Shown here piece by piece: positions 33,559 through 41,377 of a stretch of DNA of 64,000 bases; the first letter of the stretch is position 1, and each line of letters begins with the position of its first letter. Origin of the DNA: Solirubrobacter pauli (GTDB lineage Bacteria > Actinomycetota > Thermoleophilia > Solirubrobacterales > Solirubrobacteraceae). The notes beneath the pieces are model-generated. The model ran no database searches, was not told the DNA's origin, and saw only the letters and a list, made by a program, of their open reading frames with translations. The position numbers were made by a program, and so were the translations under genes. The stretch is from NCBI RefSeq assembly GCF_003633755.1, contig NZ_RBIL01000001.1:419426-483425 (forward strand), read 5' to 3'.

Positions 33559-34458
33559 CTAACGCGCCGCGGAGCGCGTCGGCGGCGCCGGCAGGCCGCG
33601 GCGCGTGCCTTCGTCCACGAAGTCCGCGAGCTTCGTCGCGCCGCCCGCGCCGGTCGGCACGCGGGTGGACAGCGCGGCGTAGAGCGCGGCCCACCGCAGG
33701 GTGTCCTCGACGCCCATGCCCGTCGCGTCGCCCCACGCCCAGGCCGCGACGAACAGGTCGCCCGCGCCGGTCGTGTCGATCGAGTGGCCGACGTCGAAGC
33801 CGTCCACGGACACGATGCGGCCGTCGACCGAGGCCACCGCGCCGTCGGCGCCGAGCGAGACGACGACCAGCGGGACGCGCGCGCCGATCATCGCCGCGGC
33901 CTCCTCGGGCGAGCCGGCGCCGGTGAGGACGAGCGCCTCGCGCTGCTCGATGAAGAGGCCGCGGACGCGGCCCGCGGCGCCCGGGAGGCGGCCGGCGAAC
34001 GCGCGGGCGTCGTCGTCGCCGACGCTCACGTAGGCGTGGGCGCCCGCCGGGACGACGTCCAGCTGGCTGAGGCCGACGATCACCGCGCGCGGAGACAGCT
34101 CCGCGACGTCCGCGGCGCGGGCGCGCACGCCCGGGTCGTAGGTGACCATCGCGCGCTCGTTGCCGATCGGCATCACGGCCGTGACCGGCGTGCGCGGGCA
34201 GCGCGGGCCGGCGAGCTGCACGCCCTCGCGCTCGATCATCGGGCCGATCAGGTCGCCGGCCTCGTCCTGGCCGAGCGGCGCGACGAGCGCCGTCGCCAGC
34301 CCGAGCCGGGCCGCGCCGATCGCCGTGATCGCGCCGCCGCCCGGCGTGCGCACGAGATCGCCGGCGAACCGCTCCTCCCCGAGCGCGGGCAGGCCTTCCA
34401 GACCCACGAACGTGATGTCCAGGAAGGCGGGCACGGCTACGACGACGTCAACACCCAT
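33559..34458 (-). CDS. PfkB-family carbohydrate kinase
   Basis: 299 residues of the ribokinase fold. Substrate-side glycine motif FAGDLVRTPGGGAITAIGAA, then LGLATALVAPLGQDEAGDLI, VVVSLGADGAVASVDG and the catalytic signature DTTGAGDLFVAAWAWG with the base Asp. It should phosphorylate a sugar or nucleoside using ATP. The substrate is unclear: no transporter is next to it. It is the last gene of the regulator-aminotransferase-kinase cluster, 51 bases after the aminotransferase stop. Confidence 0.87.
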   Translation of the reverse strand: MGVDVVVAVPAFLDITFVGLEGLPALGEERFAGDLVRTPGGGAITAIGAARLGLATALVAPLGQDEAGDLIGPMIEREGVQLAGPRCPRTPVTAVMPIGNERAMVTYDPGVRARAADVAELSPRAVIVGLSQLDVVPAGAHAYVSVGDDDARAFAGRLPGAAGRVRGLFIEQREALVLTGAGSPEEAAAMIGARVPLVVVSLGADGAVASVDGRIVSVDGFDVGHSIDTTGAGDLFVAAWAWGDATGMGVEDTLRWAALYAALSTRVPTGAGGATKLADFVDEGTRRGLPAPPTRSAAR

Positions 34459-34494
34459 GAGGCCGCCAACTCTTTCAGGTCGGGCGGCGAACAG

Positions 34495-34511
34495 AAAGGC
34501 CCAGGGCCTTT
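34495..34511. terminator. perfect palindrome containing the aminotransferase stop codon
   Basis: AAAGGCCC-A-GGGCCTTT is a perfect 8-bp inverted repeat with one central base. The aminotransferase stop (TAA on the minus strand) overlaps its right end. With only one unpaired base it cannot form a tight hairpin without opening the centre, so it may act as a weak terminator or as a protein-binding site. Confidence 0.4.
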
Positions 34512-35625
34512 AAGCGAGGCGCGCGGAGAGGCTCTCGAGGCGTTCGACCGGCTCCGCGGAGAAGACGAAGCGGACGTGGCGGGCCGCTACGTCGGCGCCC
34601 CAGCCGGTCATCGGGGTGGCCGCGACGCCACGCTCGAGGAACCACTCGGCCGGGCGGTCGGTCTCGACCAGCAGGGACCAGCCGCCGGCCGGTCGCACGA
34701 TCCGCCAGCCCGGCAGCGCGGCGATGATCGCGTCCCGGCGCGCCTGGAGCTCGGCGACGCACTCCGCCACGTGCGCCTGCGGGCCGCGCAGCACGGCTTC
34801 CGCGGCGCGGCGCGCCACGGAGACCGCGCCGGTCGTGTTGTAGACGTGCACCCAGCCCGCGTCGCTGACCACCGGGGCCGGCCCCGCGATCCAGCCGACG
34901 CGCCAGCCGATCATCCGGTACGCCTTCGACATGGAGCCGGCGATCACGGTCCGCTCGGCCATCCCCGCGTGCTCGAGCGGACCGCACGGCTCGCGGCCGT
35001 CGAACACGAGCGCCTCCATCGCGGCGTCGTAGAGCAGGAAGAGGTCGTGCTCGGTGCACAGGCGCGCGACCTCCGCCCAATCCTGGCGCGACAGCACGCA
35101 TCCGGACGGCATCGACGGGCTCATCAGCAGCAGCGCCACGGTGCGTTCGCTGACGGCGGCGGCCAGCGCGTCGCGGTCCAGCGACCACTCGCCGTCCCGG
35201 ACCACCAGCGGCGCGAACACCGGCACGCCGCCCGCCAGCCGGACGCGGTTGACGAGCCCCGCGTAGATCGGGTCGGTCAGCACGACCTCGTCACCCGGGT
35301 CGATCGTCGCCAGCAGGATGTCCAGCACGGCCTCGCAGCCGCCGCACGTGATCACGATCTCGCGCCGCGGGTCGTAGACGTGCCCGTGACGGGCCGCGAT
35401 GTGGTCGCTGACCGCCGCACGCAACCCGAGGTCGCCCGTGAACGGCAGCCACGAGTTCGAGACCGGCGAAGCGAGCTCGGCGCGGGTCACCGCGACGGCC
35501 TCCGGCGGCAGCGGCAGGTCCGTGTCGAGGTTCTCGAGCCGGAGCACGTCGGCGCCGACGACGGCGTCGGCCACCTGGTCGATCCCGAACCCGGCTACAC
35601 CGTCCATGCGCGCGGCGCGTTTCAT
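34510..35625 (-). CDS. class I/II PLP-dependent aminotransferase
   Basis: 371 residues, fold type I. PLP features: EIVITCGGCEAVLDILLATI, PGDEVVLTDPIYAGLVNRVR, LLYDAAMEALVFDG (Asp-Ala; usual DExY region) and the Schiff-base Lys in VIAGSMSKAYRMIGWRVGWI. The C-terminal Arg that binds the substrate carboxylate is probably in VRFVFS. It should transfer an amino group between an amino acid and a keto acid. The start overlaps the stop of the XRE-cupin regulator (ATGA), so the regulator probably senses a substrate or product of this enzyme. Confidence 0.87.
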   Translation of the reverse strand: MKRAARMDGVAGFGIDQVADAVVGADVLRLENLDTDLPLPPEAVAVTRAELASPVSNSWLPFTGDLGLRAAVSDHIAARHGHVYDPRREIVITCGGCEAVLDILLATIDPGDEVVLTDPIYAGLVNRVRLAGGVPVFAPLVVRDGEWSLDRDALAAAVSERTVALLLMSPSMPSGCVLSRQDWAEVARLCTEHDLFLLYDAAMEALVFDGREPCGPLEHAGMAERTVIAGSMSKAYRMIGWRVGWIAGPAPVVSDAGWVHVYNTTGAVSVARRAAEAVLRGPQAHVAECVAELQARRDAIIAALPGWRIVRPAGGWSLLVETDRPAEWFLERGVAATPMTGWGADVAARHVRFVFSAEPVERLESLSARLA

Positions 35626-36164
35626 CGCGATGACCTCCCGGTCAGCATCAGCAGGGTGCCCGAGGCGTCCTCGAGCGCTTCGTAGACGTGCGGGACGGAG
35701 CCGCTGTAGGCCGCGTAGTCGCCGGGGCCGAGCTCGACCGCTTCGCCGACCGGCCCCACGCGCACCCGCCCGGTGAGCAGGTGCAGCCGCTCCTCGACGC
35801 CGAACGGGTGCGGCGGCGCCTCGCGCACCCGCCCCGCGTGGAAGCGGATCGCGTACAGCTCGCCGAAGACGCCGGGCCGCTCGAAGCGCTCCAGCAGCTC
35901 GGCCTCCAGCGCCGCGCCCTCGACGTGCGTGCCCGCTCCCGCCCGCACGACCAGCGGCGACGCCGGAGCGGACTCCAGCAGGGCCGCCAGCGGCACGCCG
36001 AGCGCGTCGGCCAGCGCGTACAGCGTGTCGATCGTCGGGTTGCCCTCACCGCGCTCCAGGGCCGCGATCGTGTTGCGCGCGACGCCTGAGCGGCGCGAAA
36101 GCTCCAGGGCGGACATCCCGCCCCGGAGCTCCCTGAGGTTCTTCGCGATCGCCACGCTGCGCAT
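35622..36164 (-). CDS. XRE-family regulator with C-terminal cupin domain
   Basis: 180 residues from ATG at 36164. An N-terminal helix-turn-helix (AIAKNLRELRGGMSALELSR, then SGVARNTIAALERGEGNPTI) is followed by a cupin domain (about 75-178: RLHLLTGRVRVGPVGEAVEL, GPGDYAAYSGSVPHVYEALE). Such proteins are small-molecule-responsive repressors of amino-acid or sugar metabolism genes. A TTG at 36176 would give four more residues (MRST). Four TGCGCA boxes spaced 11-12 bases apart surround and precede the start, a likely autoregulatory operator. Confidence 0.88.
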   Translation of the reverse strand: MRSVAIAKNLRELRGGMSALELSRRSGVARNTIAALERGEGNPTIDTLYALADALGVPLAALLESAPASPLVVRAGAGTHVEGAALEAELLERFERPGVFGELYAIRFHAGRVREAPPHPFGVEERLHLLTGRVRVGPVGEAVELGPGDYAAYSGSVPHVYEALEDASGTLLMLTGRSSR

Positions 36165-36203
36165 CGTACTGCGCAACTACTGCGCAGCGCAATGCGCAAC
36201 TAC
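36158..36203. promoter_or_regulatory. four-box TGCGCA operator array
   Basis: The palindrome TGCGCA occurs at 36158, 36170, 36181 and 36193, i.e. spacings of 12, 11 and 12 bases, about one helical turn. Boxes 2 and 4 share a longer TGCGCAACTAC. The array covers the start codon of the XRE-cupin gene and the stop codon of the subtilase gene. All boxes would face the same side of the DNA, as expected for cooperative binding, probably by the adjacent regulator itself. Confidence 0.6.
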
Positions 36204-39200
36204 GGCTTGGTCACCTCGATCGGCACCGTGAACGCCGTCGGCGCGCTCTTCGGGCCCAGCAGCAGCTCGCCCAGGTAGGTCTCCGCGGACGTCATCGCCT
36301 TCGCATACGCGACGTGCAGCGTCACCGTCGTGCCCGCCGGCACCGGTCCGTCGGGCAGCCCGGTGACCTTCAGGTCGGTGCCCTGGATGGCGTTGACCGT
36401 GAGCGTGATGCCCGGCGTGCCGGTCACCTGGTAGCCGTGCACCCATACCTGGTACCGGCCGTCCGGCGGGCGCACGAGGTTGACGGACTCGTTCGCCGTG
36501 CCGGTCGCCGACGACGCCACGATCTCGTCCGGCGTGAACGCGCCGTCGCCGTTCGCGTCGTAGACGACGAACAGGTCGACGTCGTTGGACGCGTACGCGG
36601 TCGACACGCTCAGCCGTGAGGCGTGGGCGATCGTCACGGTCTTCTTGATCGACGCGGTCGACGGGTCGGCCGGATCGTCCTGGTGCGCGGTCTCGGTCGT
36701 CACGTCCGGCTGCGAGAGCCCGAACGCGTCGGCGGCCAGCCCGTCCAGATCCACGCTCGAGCGGAAGCGCACGTCGAAGCTGCCCGAGTCGGACGCGGCG
36801 TCGACCGACACCGACGACGGCGACACGTTCGCCGAGCCGAGCGTCGACTTGAAGGGCACCTCGAGCTTGTCGCCCTGCCAGCCGACCTGGTGCTGGACCA
36901 GCGCCTGCAGGCCCTCCTGCGCGGGCGCGGTGATCACCTCGCGCGGCCCGCCCGTGGCGGTGTCGAACGCCCACGTGCCGGCGCCGATGTTCGTGTTCTG
37001 CGACTTGCCGACCGTGTCGAGGATGTACGGCGCGCCGAACGGGGCCGTGCCGCCGAACAGCTGGTACTGGTTCTCCGACCGGCCCATGATCAGCGTGTCC
37101 AGGTCCGTGTAGGGCCCGGGGTCGTCCCAGGTCGTGTCGGCCAGGAACACCGTCCCCGGCGGCGGTGCCTTGAGCAGGTCGTAGTAGTAGAAGCGCCACG
37201 AGCCCGACTCCGGTCGCCACGCCCAGTCCGTGCCGGAGTAGAGCGACCCGTTGTCGTAGAGCTCGTTCGAGTACGGCGTCCCGCCGAACGTCACCGCGCT
37301 CGTGAGGTTGCCGTCGGCGTCCTGCGCCGGCTGCGCCGCCACGGCGACCGACACCGGCACGGTCATCGAGTCCGCCCCGCGCGAGAGCGAGATCGCGCCC
37401 TGGTACATGCCGTAGGGCGTTCCGGCCGGCACGTCCACCTTCGCGGTCAAGGACCCGGAGGCCGTCTTGGGCGCGGTCAGCCACGCCCAGTCCTGGTTGG
37501 TGTAGAAGTCGACCCGGATCTGGAAGTTCGTCTTCGGGATCGCCGCGCTGCGGCCCGGGTGGTAGAAGCCGAGGTAGATGCCGTCGGACATCCGCGCCTT
37601 CGGGTCGCGCACCTGGACCATGAGCGAGTTGCCGGTCGGGTTGTTGTAGGCGAACCGCACGTACTCGCCCTGCTCGATCTCCGAGCGCCGGTAGTCGATC
37701 AGCGGCTCGCCGTCGATGTTGGTCCGGTCGGACGCGACCTTGTCGACGACGCCGTCGCGGTCGCGGTCCGTCCACAGCCGCCCGTCGCGGTTGATGTCCG
37801 TCCACGAGTAGGCGAGCATCCGCCACGTCTGATCGGCGGCGTAGTCGCCGTTCGCGTCGAGCTGGTCGTGCGGGTAGACCGCCCGCAGCACCATCAGGTC
37901 CGCATTGGGGTTCTGCTTGACGAGGTTCGAGACGTCGACCAGGTAGTCCGGCGCGTTGAACGTGTACGGGCTCTCCGCGGCGGTGTTGGTCGTGAGGTTC
38001 AGCGTCGTCGACGACGTCTTCTTCAAGACGCGATCGGACACGTTCCAGGACCCGCCGCCGCTCACGTCGAACGTCTGCGTGTCCGAGCCGCCCGGGGCGA
38101 TCACGTGCGTGAAGACCGGGTACTCCTTGCCCCGGTAGTCGCCCACGCGCCACTGGTCGGGCGACACCGTCGGCCCGCCGCTCGCGGCCTTCACGGCCCG
38201 GGCCGCGTCGAGCGATCCGGCGCCCTGCGTGAACGTGTCATAGCCGAGGTCCTCGGTCGAGGACTTCAGCGCCCGCTTGGCCGCGTCCGGCGTCGGAGGC
38301 TGGGCGCCGTGGGCCTTGCGCCACGCCTGGTAGACGAGCGCGGTCGCGGCGGCCGCCACCGGCGTCGAGCGCGAGGTGCCACCCCACGTCTCCCAGGCCG
38401 TCTGGCCGTCCATCACGGAGTTCAAGGTCGCGTCGCCGCTCGAGTACGAGCCGTCGGCGACGAGGTCCACGCCGGGCTTGCCCGTCGCGCCCGGCCCGCG
38501 GTTCGAGAACGGCGCGATGTCGTTGTCGACCACCTGCGAGTAGCGCGCGATCGAGTCCCAGCCCGTGGCGCCGAACTGCGTCGAGGCACCGACGCTCACC
38601 CCGAGCGACGGCGACGGCGCGGTCGTCGTCCCGTAGCCGGGGGCGCCGTTGCCGGTCGAGAACAGCGGCGTCGTCGTCGAGCCCCCGTGGATGATGTCGG
38701 CCTCCTGCGAGGCGGCGTCGTAGCCGTCGTTGTCGGCGTCGGAGGAGCCGTAGGAGTTCGAGGTGACGTCGATCCCGTGCTCGACCGAGAACAGGTACCC
38801 GAGCTGGGTCGAGGTCTCGAACGAGAAGTAGATGTCGCCGTATGGCGCGAGCTTGGCCTTCGGCGCGCCGCCGAGCACCGCGCCCGGGTATGTGCCGCCG
38901 GGCAGGTCGGTGAACGTCGGCGCCTTGCCGTTGATCACGGCCTGGCCGACGACGTTGGAGGCCGTCAGCGTGCCGTGCCCCTCGATGCCCGGGTCGAAGT
39001 CACCCGTCCAGGCCAGCAGCGCGCCGGGCGCGGGCTTCGAGTCGTCCCCGAACTCGGCGATGCCGCCCGGGATCTTCGTCCGGCCGTCGGAGATGAAGTA
39101 CAGGAGGCCGCCCGACACGTCGGTGTAGCCGTCGCCGTTCATGTCCCGGTAGGACGCGGGCGACGCCTTCGTGACCGGCTTCTCGTCGGAGAAGTCGTGG

Positions 39201-40231
39201 TCGTCGTCGAGGTCGACGTAGACCGTGTCGTACGCTCCCGCCCGCTTGCTGTCGACCACCAGGAACGCGGGGCGCTCCTCGTAGGTCTGCAGCAGGTAGT
39301 CGTCGGGGTGCGAGCCCAGCCGCACCGTGCCCGACTTCGTCCACGCCCGCGGGAAGCGGTAGGTGTGCGCCGCCACGCCGTCCGGCGCGTCGAAGTTGCG
39401 CGACGGGCCCGTGCGGGTGCCGAAGCGCAGCGCGCACGTGCCGCGCGGGTTGAGCGAGGGGCACGACACCGCGGTCGTCGGCGTGTACCAGGACAGCCCG
39501 CCGCTGACGAGCTCCGGCGCGAGCAGCAGCTGGAGCGTGCCGTACGGGTCGAATGCCTTCGGCCAGCCGTTCCAGCCGTCGTCGGTGATGTCCGTGTCGG
39601 TCGCGCCCGACCACGTCTGCCAGGTGCCGATCAGGTCCGGGTGGCCGAAGTCGGTGCCGCCGTCGAGCACGCCGACCGTCGAGCCCTCGCCGGTGAAGCC
39701 CGCGTTCCACGCGCCGGTGAAGTCGTGCGTGCGCGCGTCGAGCACGTCGAGCTTGCGGAGCTTGTCGAAGTTCGAGCGCCGTAGCGGCGGCGCCTGGGCG
39801 TACGGCACGTCGGTCTGCTTCTGGCCCTCGTGGCGGTCGCGCAGCTGAGCGCGCGAAGGTCGCCGATGGCCGTCCGGCCGGTCGGCGGGCTCGCCCGTCT
39901 TGGCGAAGCGCACCAACCCCACGGAGACCACGCCGTCGAGCGAGGCGACCTTCGTCGCCGCCTGCACCGGCACCCGCCCGGCGACCAGCGAGGTCTTCCG
40001 GGTCGTGGCCGTGTGCTCGCCGCTCAGCAGCGCCTCGACGGGCCCGGGATCACCCGAGACCGTCACGAGCACGGGCACCGTCTCCGTCGCGCCCGCGTCC
40101 ACCTTCGCCTGCAGGCCGGCGTCGAGCTTCTCCCGCGCGCCGTCGGCCTTGGTCGTCACTTCCTGTGCCTGCGCCGTCCCGGCCCAGGCGCACGCCGCTG
40201 CCAGCACGGCCGGCAGCACCGCTTTGCGCAT
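36200..40231 (-). CDS. large secreted subtilisin-like serine protease (S8)
   Basis: 1343 residues. Signal peptide MRKAVLPAVLAAACAWAGTA ending AQA, an inhibitor-like propeptide region (about 30-110), and the S8 triad: Asp190 in VGVLDGGTDFGHPDL, His419 in GIEGHGTLTASNVVG, Ser620 in WGGTSRSTPVAAA, with oxyanion Asn528 in STGNGAPG. The Asp-His distance is about 230 residues instead of about 40, because of a large insertion containing CPSL and GTCALRF (a probable disulfide) and an Asp-rich DLDDDHDFSDE. Residues about 700-1343 form beta domains with DGDGAFTPDE- and DRDGVVDK-type calcium sites. A ribosome-binding site (GGGAGGA) precedes the ATG. Confidence 0.9.
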   Translation of the reverse strand: MRKAVLPAVLAAACAWAGTAQAQEVTTKADGAREKLDAGLQAKVDAGATETVPVLVTVSGDPGPVEALLSGEHTATTRKTSLVAGRVPVQAATKVASLDGVVSVGLVRFAKTGEPADRPDGHRRPSRAQLRDRHEGQKQTDVPYAQAPPLRRSNFDKLRKLDVLDARTHDFTGAWNAGFTGEGSTVGVLDGGTDFGHPDLIGTWQTWSGATDTDITDDGWNGWPKAFDPYGTLQLLLAPELVSGGLSWYTPTTAVSCPSLNPRGTCALRFGTRTGPSRNFDAPDGVAAHTYRFPRAWTKSGTVRLGSHPDDYLLQTYEERPAFLVVDSKRAGAYDTVYVDLDDDHDFSDEKPVTKASPASYRDMNGDGYTDVSGGLLYFISDGRTKIPGGIAEFGDDSKPAPGALLAWTGDFDPGIEGHGTLTASNVVGQAVINGKAPTFTDLPGGTYPGAVLGGAPKAKLAPYGDIYFSFETSTQLGYLFSVEHGIDVTSNSYGSSDADNDGYDAASQEADIIHGGSTTTPLFSTGNGAPGYGTTTAPSPSLGVSVGASTQFGATGWDSIARYSQVVDNDIAPFSNRGPGATGKPGVDLVADGSYSSGDATLNSVMDGQTAWETWGGTSRSTPVAAAATALVYQAWRKAHGAQPPTPDAAKRALKSSTEDLGYDTFTQGAGSLDAARAVKAASGGPTVSPDQWRVGDYRGKEYPVFTHVIAPGGSDTQTFDVSGGGSWNVSDRVLKKTSSTTLNLTTNTAAESPYTFNAPDYLVDVSNLVKQNPNADLMVLRAVYPHDQLDANGDYAADQTWRMLAYSWTDINRDGRLWTDRDRDGVVDKVASDRTNIDGEPLIDYRRSEIEQGEYVRFAYNNPTGNSLMVQVRDPKARMSDGIYLGFYHPGRSAAIPKTNFQIRVDFYTNQDWAWLTAPKTASGSLTAKVDVPAGTPYGMYQGAISLSRGADSMTVPVSVAVAAQPAQDADGNLTSAVTFGGTPYSNELYDNGSLYSGTDWAWRPESGSWRFYYYDLLKAPPPGTVFLADTTWDDPGPYTDLDTLIMGRSENQYQLFGGTAPFGAPYILDTVGKSQNTNIGAGTWAFDTATGGPREVITAPAQEGLQALVQHQVGWQGDKLEVPFKSTLGSANVSPSSVSVDAASDSGSFDVRFRSSVDLDGLAADAFGLSQPDVTTETAHQDDPADPSTASIKKTVTIAHASRLSVSTAYASNDVDLFVVYDANGDGAFTPDEIVASSATGTANESVNLVRPPDGRYQVWVHGYQVTGTPGITLTVNAIQGTDLKVTGLPDGPVPAGTTVTLHVAYAKAMTSAETYLGELLLGPKSAPTAFTVPIEVTKP

Positions 40232-40246
40232 GAACGTCCTCCCTGT

Positions 40247-40277
40247 CTGACCGGTGGCAGACCCACCACCGGGTCAG
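40247..40277. promoter_or_regulatory. inverted repeat upstream of the subtilase gene
   Basis: CTGACC-GGTGG (40247-40257) pairs with CCACCGGGTCAG (40266-40277), 11-12 bp with one bulged base and an 8-base loop, located 16 bases before the protease ATG (minus strand). It may be an operator or a 5'-leader hairpin. The other sequence in this 98-bp gap is unusually AT-rich for the window and probably holds the protease promoter. Confidence 0.4.
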
Positions 40278-40329
40278 TTCGGTATACGCCTGCCGTTTCG
40301 AGCTGTCAAACGAGAACCGATCTCATGTT

Positions 40330-40734
40330 TCACTCACCGGCGAGCGACGCGATCCGCCACGCGTCGTTCACGCGCGTGAGCTGGAGCGTGTCCCGCGACG
40401 GCGGCTGGCCCTGCGCGGCGCTGTTGACCTCGGCGGTGGCCTTGTCGCCGTCGACCTTGATCGCGCCGATCGTCAGCGTCGGGGCCTGCACGTCGCCGAG
40501 CCCTTCACGCAGCGCGGACTCGCACGGCAGCCCCGAGGACTCGACCTCGTCGACCAGGCCGGGCGCCAGCAGCTCGTCGCACAGACGCTGGTAGTCCTTG
40601 GCCGCGGTCGCCTTGCCGAACGCGTCCACCGTGGTCTGCACCTGCTCGGTGTCCGACAGCCCGCCGCCGCAGCCGGAAAGCCCCACCGTGCCCAGGATCA
40701 GAGCAATGAGCGGGCCGCGCACGGGGCGGAGCAT
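40330..40734 (-). CDS. hypothetical lipoprotein, SnoaL/NTF2-like
   Basis: 134 residues from ATG at 40734. Lipobox MLRPVRGPLIALILGTVGLS followed by GCGGG. The mature protein starts with the helix DTEQVQTTVDAFGKATAAKD, followed by YQRLCDELLAPGLVDEV and strands with LTIGAIKVDGDKATAEVNSA and VNDAWRIASLAGE, a cone-shaped NTF2/SnoaL-like arrangement often found in small extracytoplasmic lipoproteins. Two Cys (LCDEL, LPCES) may form a disulfide. No enzyme function is implied. Divergent from the next gene over 13 bases. Confidence 0.72.
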   Translation of the reverse strand: MLRPVRGPLIALILGTVGLSGCGGGLSDTEQVQTTVDAFGKATAAKDYQRLCDELLAPGLVDEVESSGLPCESALREGLGDVQAPTLTIGAIKVDGDKATAEVNSAAQGQPPSRDTLQLTRVNDAWRIASLAGE

Positions 40735-40739
40735 AGAAT
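40734..40739 (+). promoter_or_regulatory. -10-like TAGAAT between divergent genes
   Basis: TAGAAT ends 8 bases before the ATG at 40748. The gap between the two divergent start codons is only 13 bases, so the plus-strand transcript can have almost no leader. Confidence 0.4.
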
Positions 40740-40747
40740 GGCTGCGC

Positions 40748-41314
40748 ATGTCGACTGCGGGACCGATCGGATCGTGGCTGCGCTGTTACCGGTGCTGGTC
40801 ACAGGACCTCGAGGTCCAGGTCCATTACGAGGGCATTCACCGGATCGACCCGGACACGGGCCGACGCGCCGAGGTGGTCGACGAGCTGCAAGAGGCCGTC
40901 GTCCAGTGCCTCGACTGCATGCACGACCAGCCGCACCTGATCTTCCACAACGACCGGATCGAGCCGGTCGAGGACCGTTGGGAGCGGATGGTGGTGGGCA
41001 CGCCGTGGGTGGCGTCGTGCACGGTCACCGTGGACGCGGAGTCGGTGGAGACGTGCTCGGGCCCGGAAGCCGCCGACGCCCTCGCCTACGCGGCGTTCGG
41101 TGATCACGGCACGCGCGAGTTCTTCACCCACGTGCGCTTCCACAAGCACGAAGAGGACCAGATCGTGGTGCATCTGCTCGTGGAGCTGTACGCGCGCAAC
41201 AACGACGAGGCGACCGGTGTGCTCGAGGACGCCGCCCGCGGCCAGCTCGCGATCACGAGCCTCGCCGAGGAGTCGCGGCCGCCCGCCGCGACGAGCGGCG
41301 ACCACCCGCACTAG
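40748..41314 (+). CDS. hypothetical protein with two CxxC knuckles
   Basis: 188 residues. The N-terminus has CYRC (IGSWLRCYRCWSQDLEVQVH) and CLDC (QEAVVQCLDCMHDQPHLIFH) about 45 residues apart, a probable zinc knuckle. The rest is alpha/beta with a His-containing FFTHVRFHKHEEDQIVVHLL and ends in a disordered PPAATSGDHPH. The family is not recognised. The only neighbour on the same strand is the OmpA-metallopeptidase gene 63 bases downstream. Confidence 0.65.
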   Translation: MSTAGPIGSWLRCYRCWSQDLEVQVHYEGIHRIDPDTGRRAEVVDELQEAVVQCLDCMHDQPHLIFHNDRIEPVEDRWERMVVGTPWVASCTVTVDAESVETCSGPEAADALAYAAFGDHGTREFFTHVRFHKHEEDQIVVHLLVELYARNNDEATGVLEDAARGQLAITSLAEESRPPAATSGDHPH

Positions 41315-41365
41315 CCACCCGAAGGATTGCCCGAACAGGCATTGCCGGGCCCACTCGGGCCCGGT

Positions 41366-41371
41366 TAGTGT
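41366..41371 (+). promoter_or_regulatory. -10-like TAGTGT before the metallopeptidase gene
   Basis: TAGTGT ends 6 bases before the GTG at 41378; no ribosome-binding site lies between. This indicates a separate leaderless transcript for the OmpA-metallopeptidase and lipoprotein pair. Confidence 0.45.
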
Positions 41372-41377
41372 CGGGCG

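Noticed and set aside
36623-39784. A 1053-codon open frame antisense to the subtilase
   Set aside because: Shadow of GC-rich third positions; the encoded sequence is a run of Arg, Val and Gly without motifs, whereas the minus strand has a full S8 triad.
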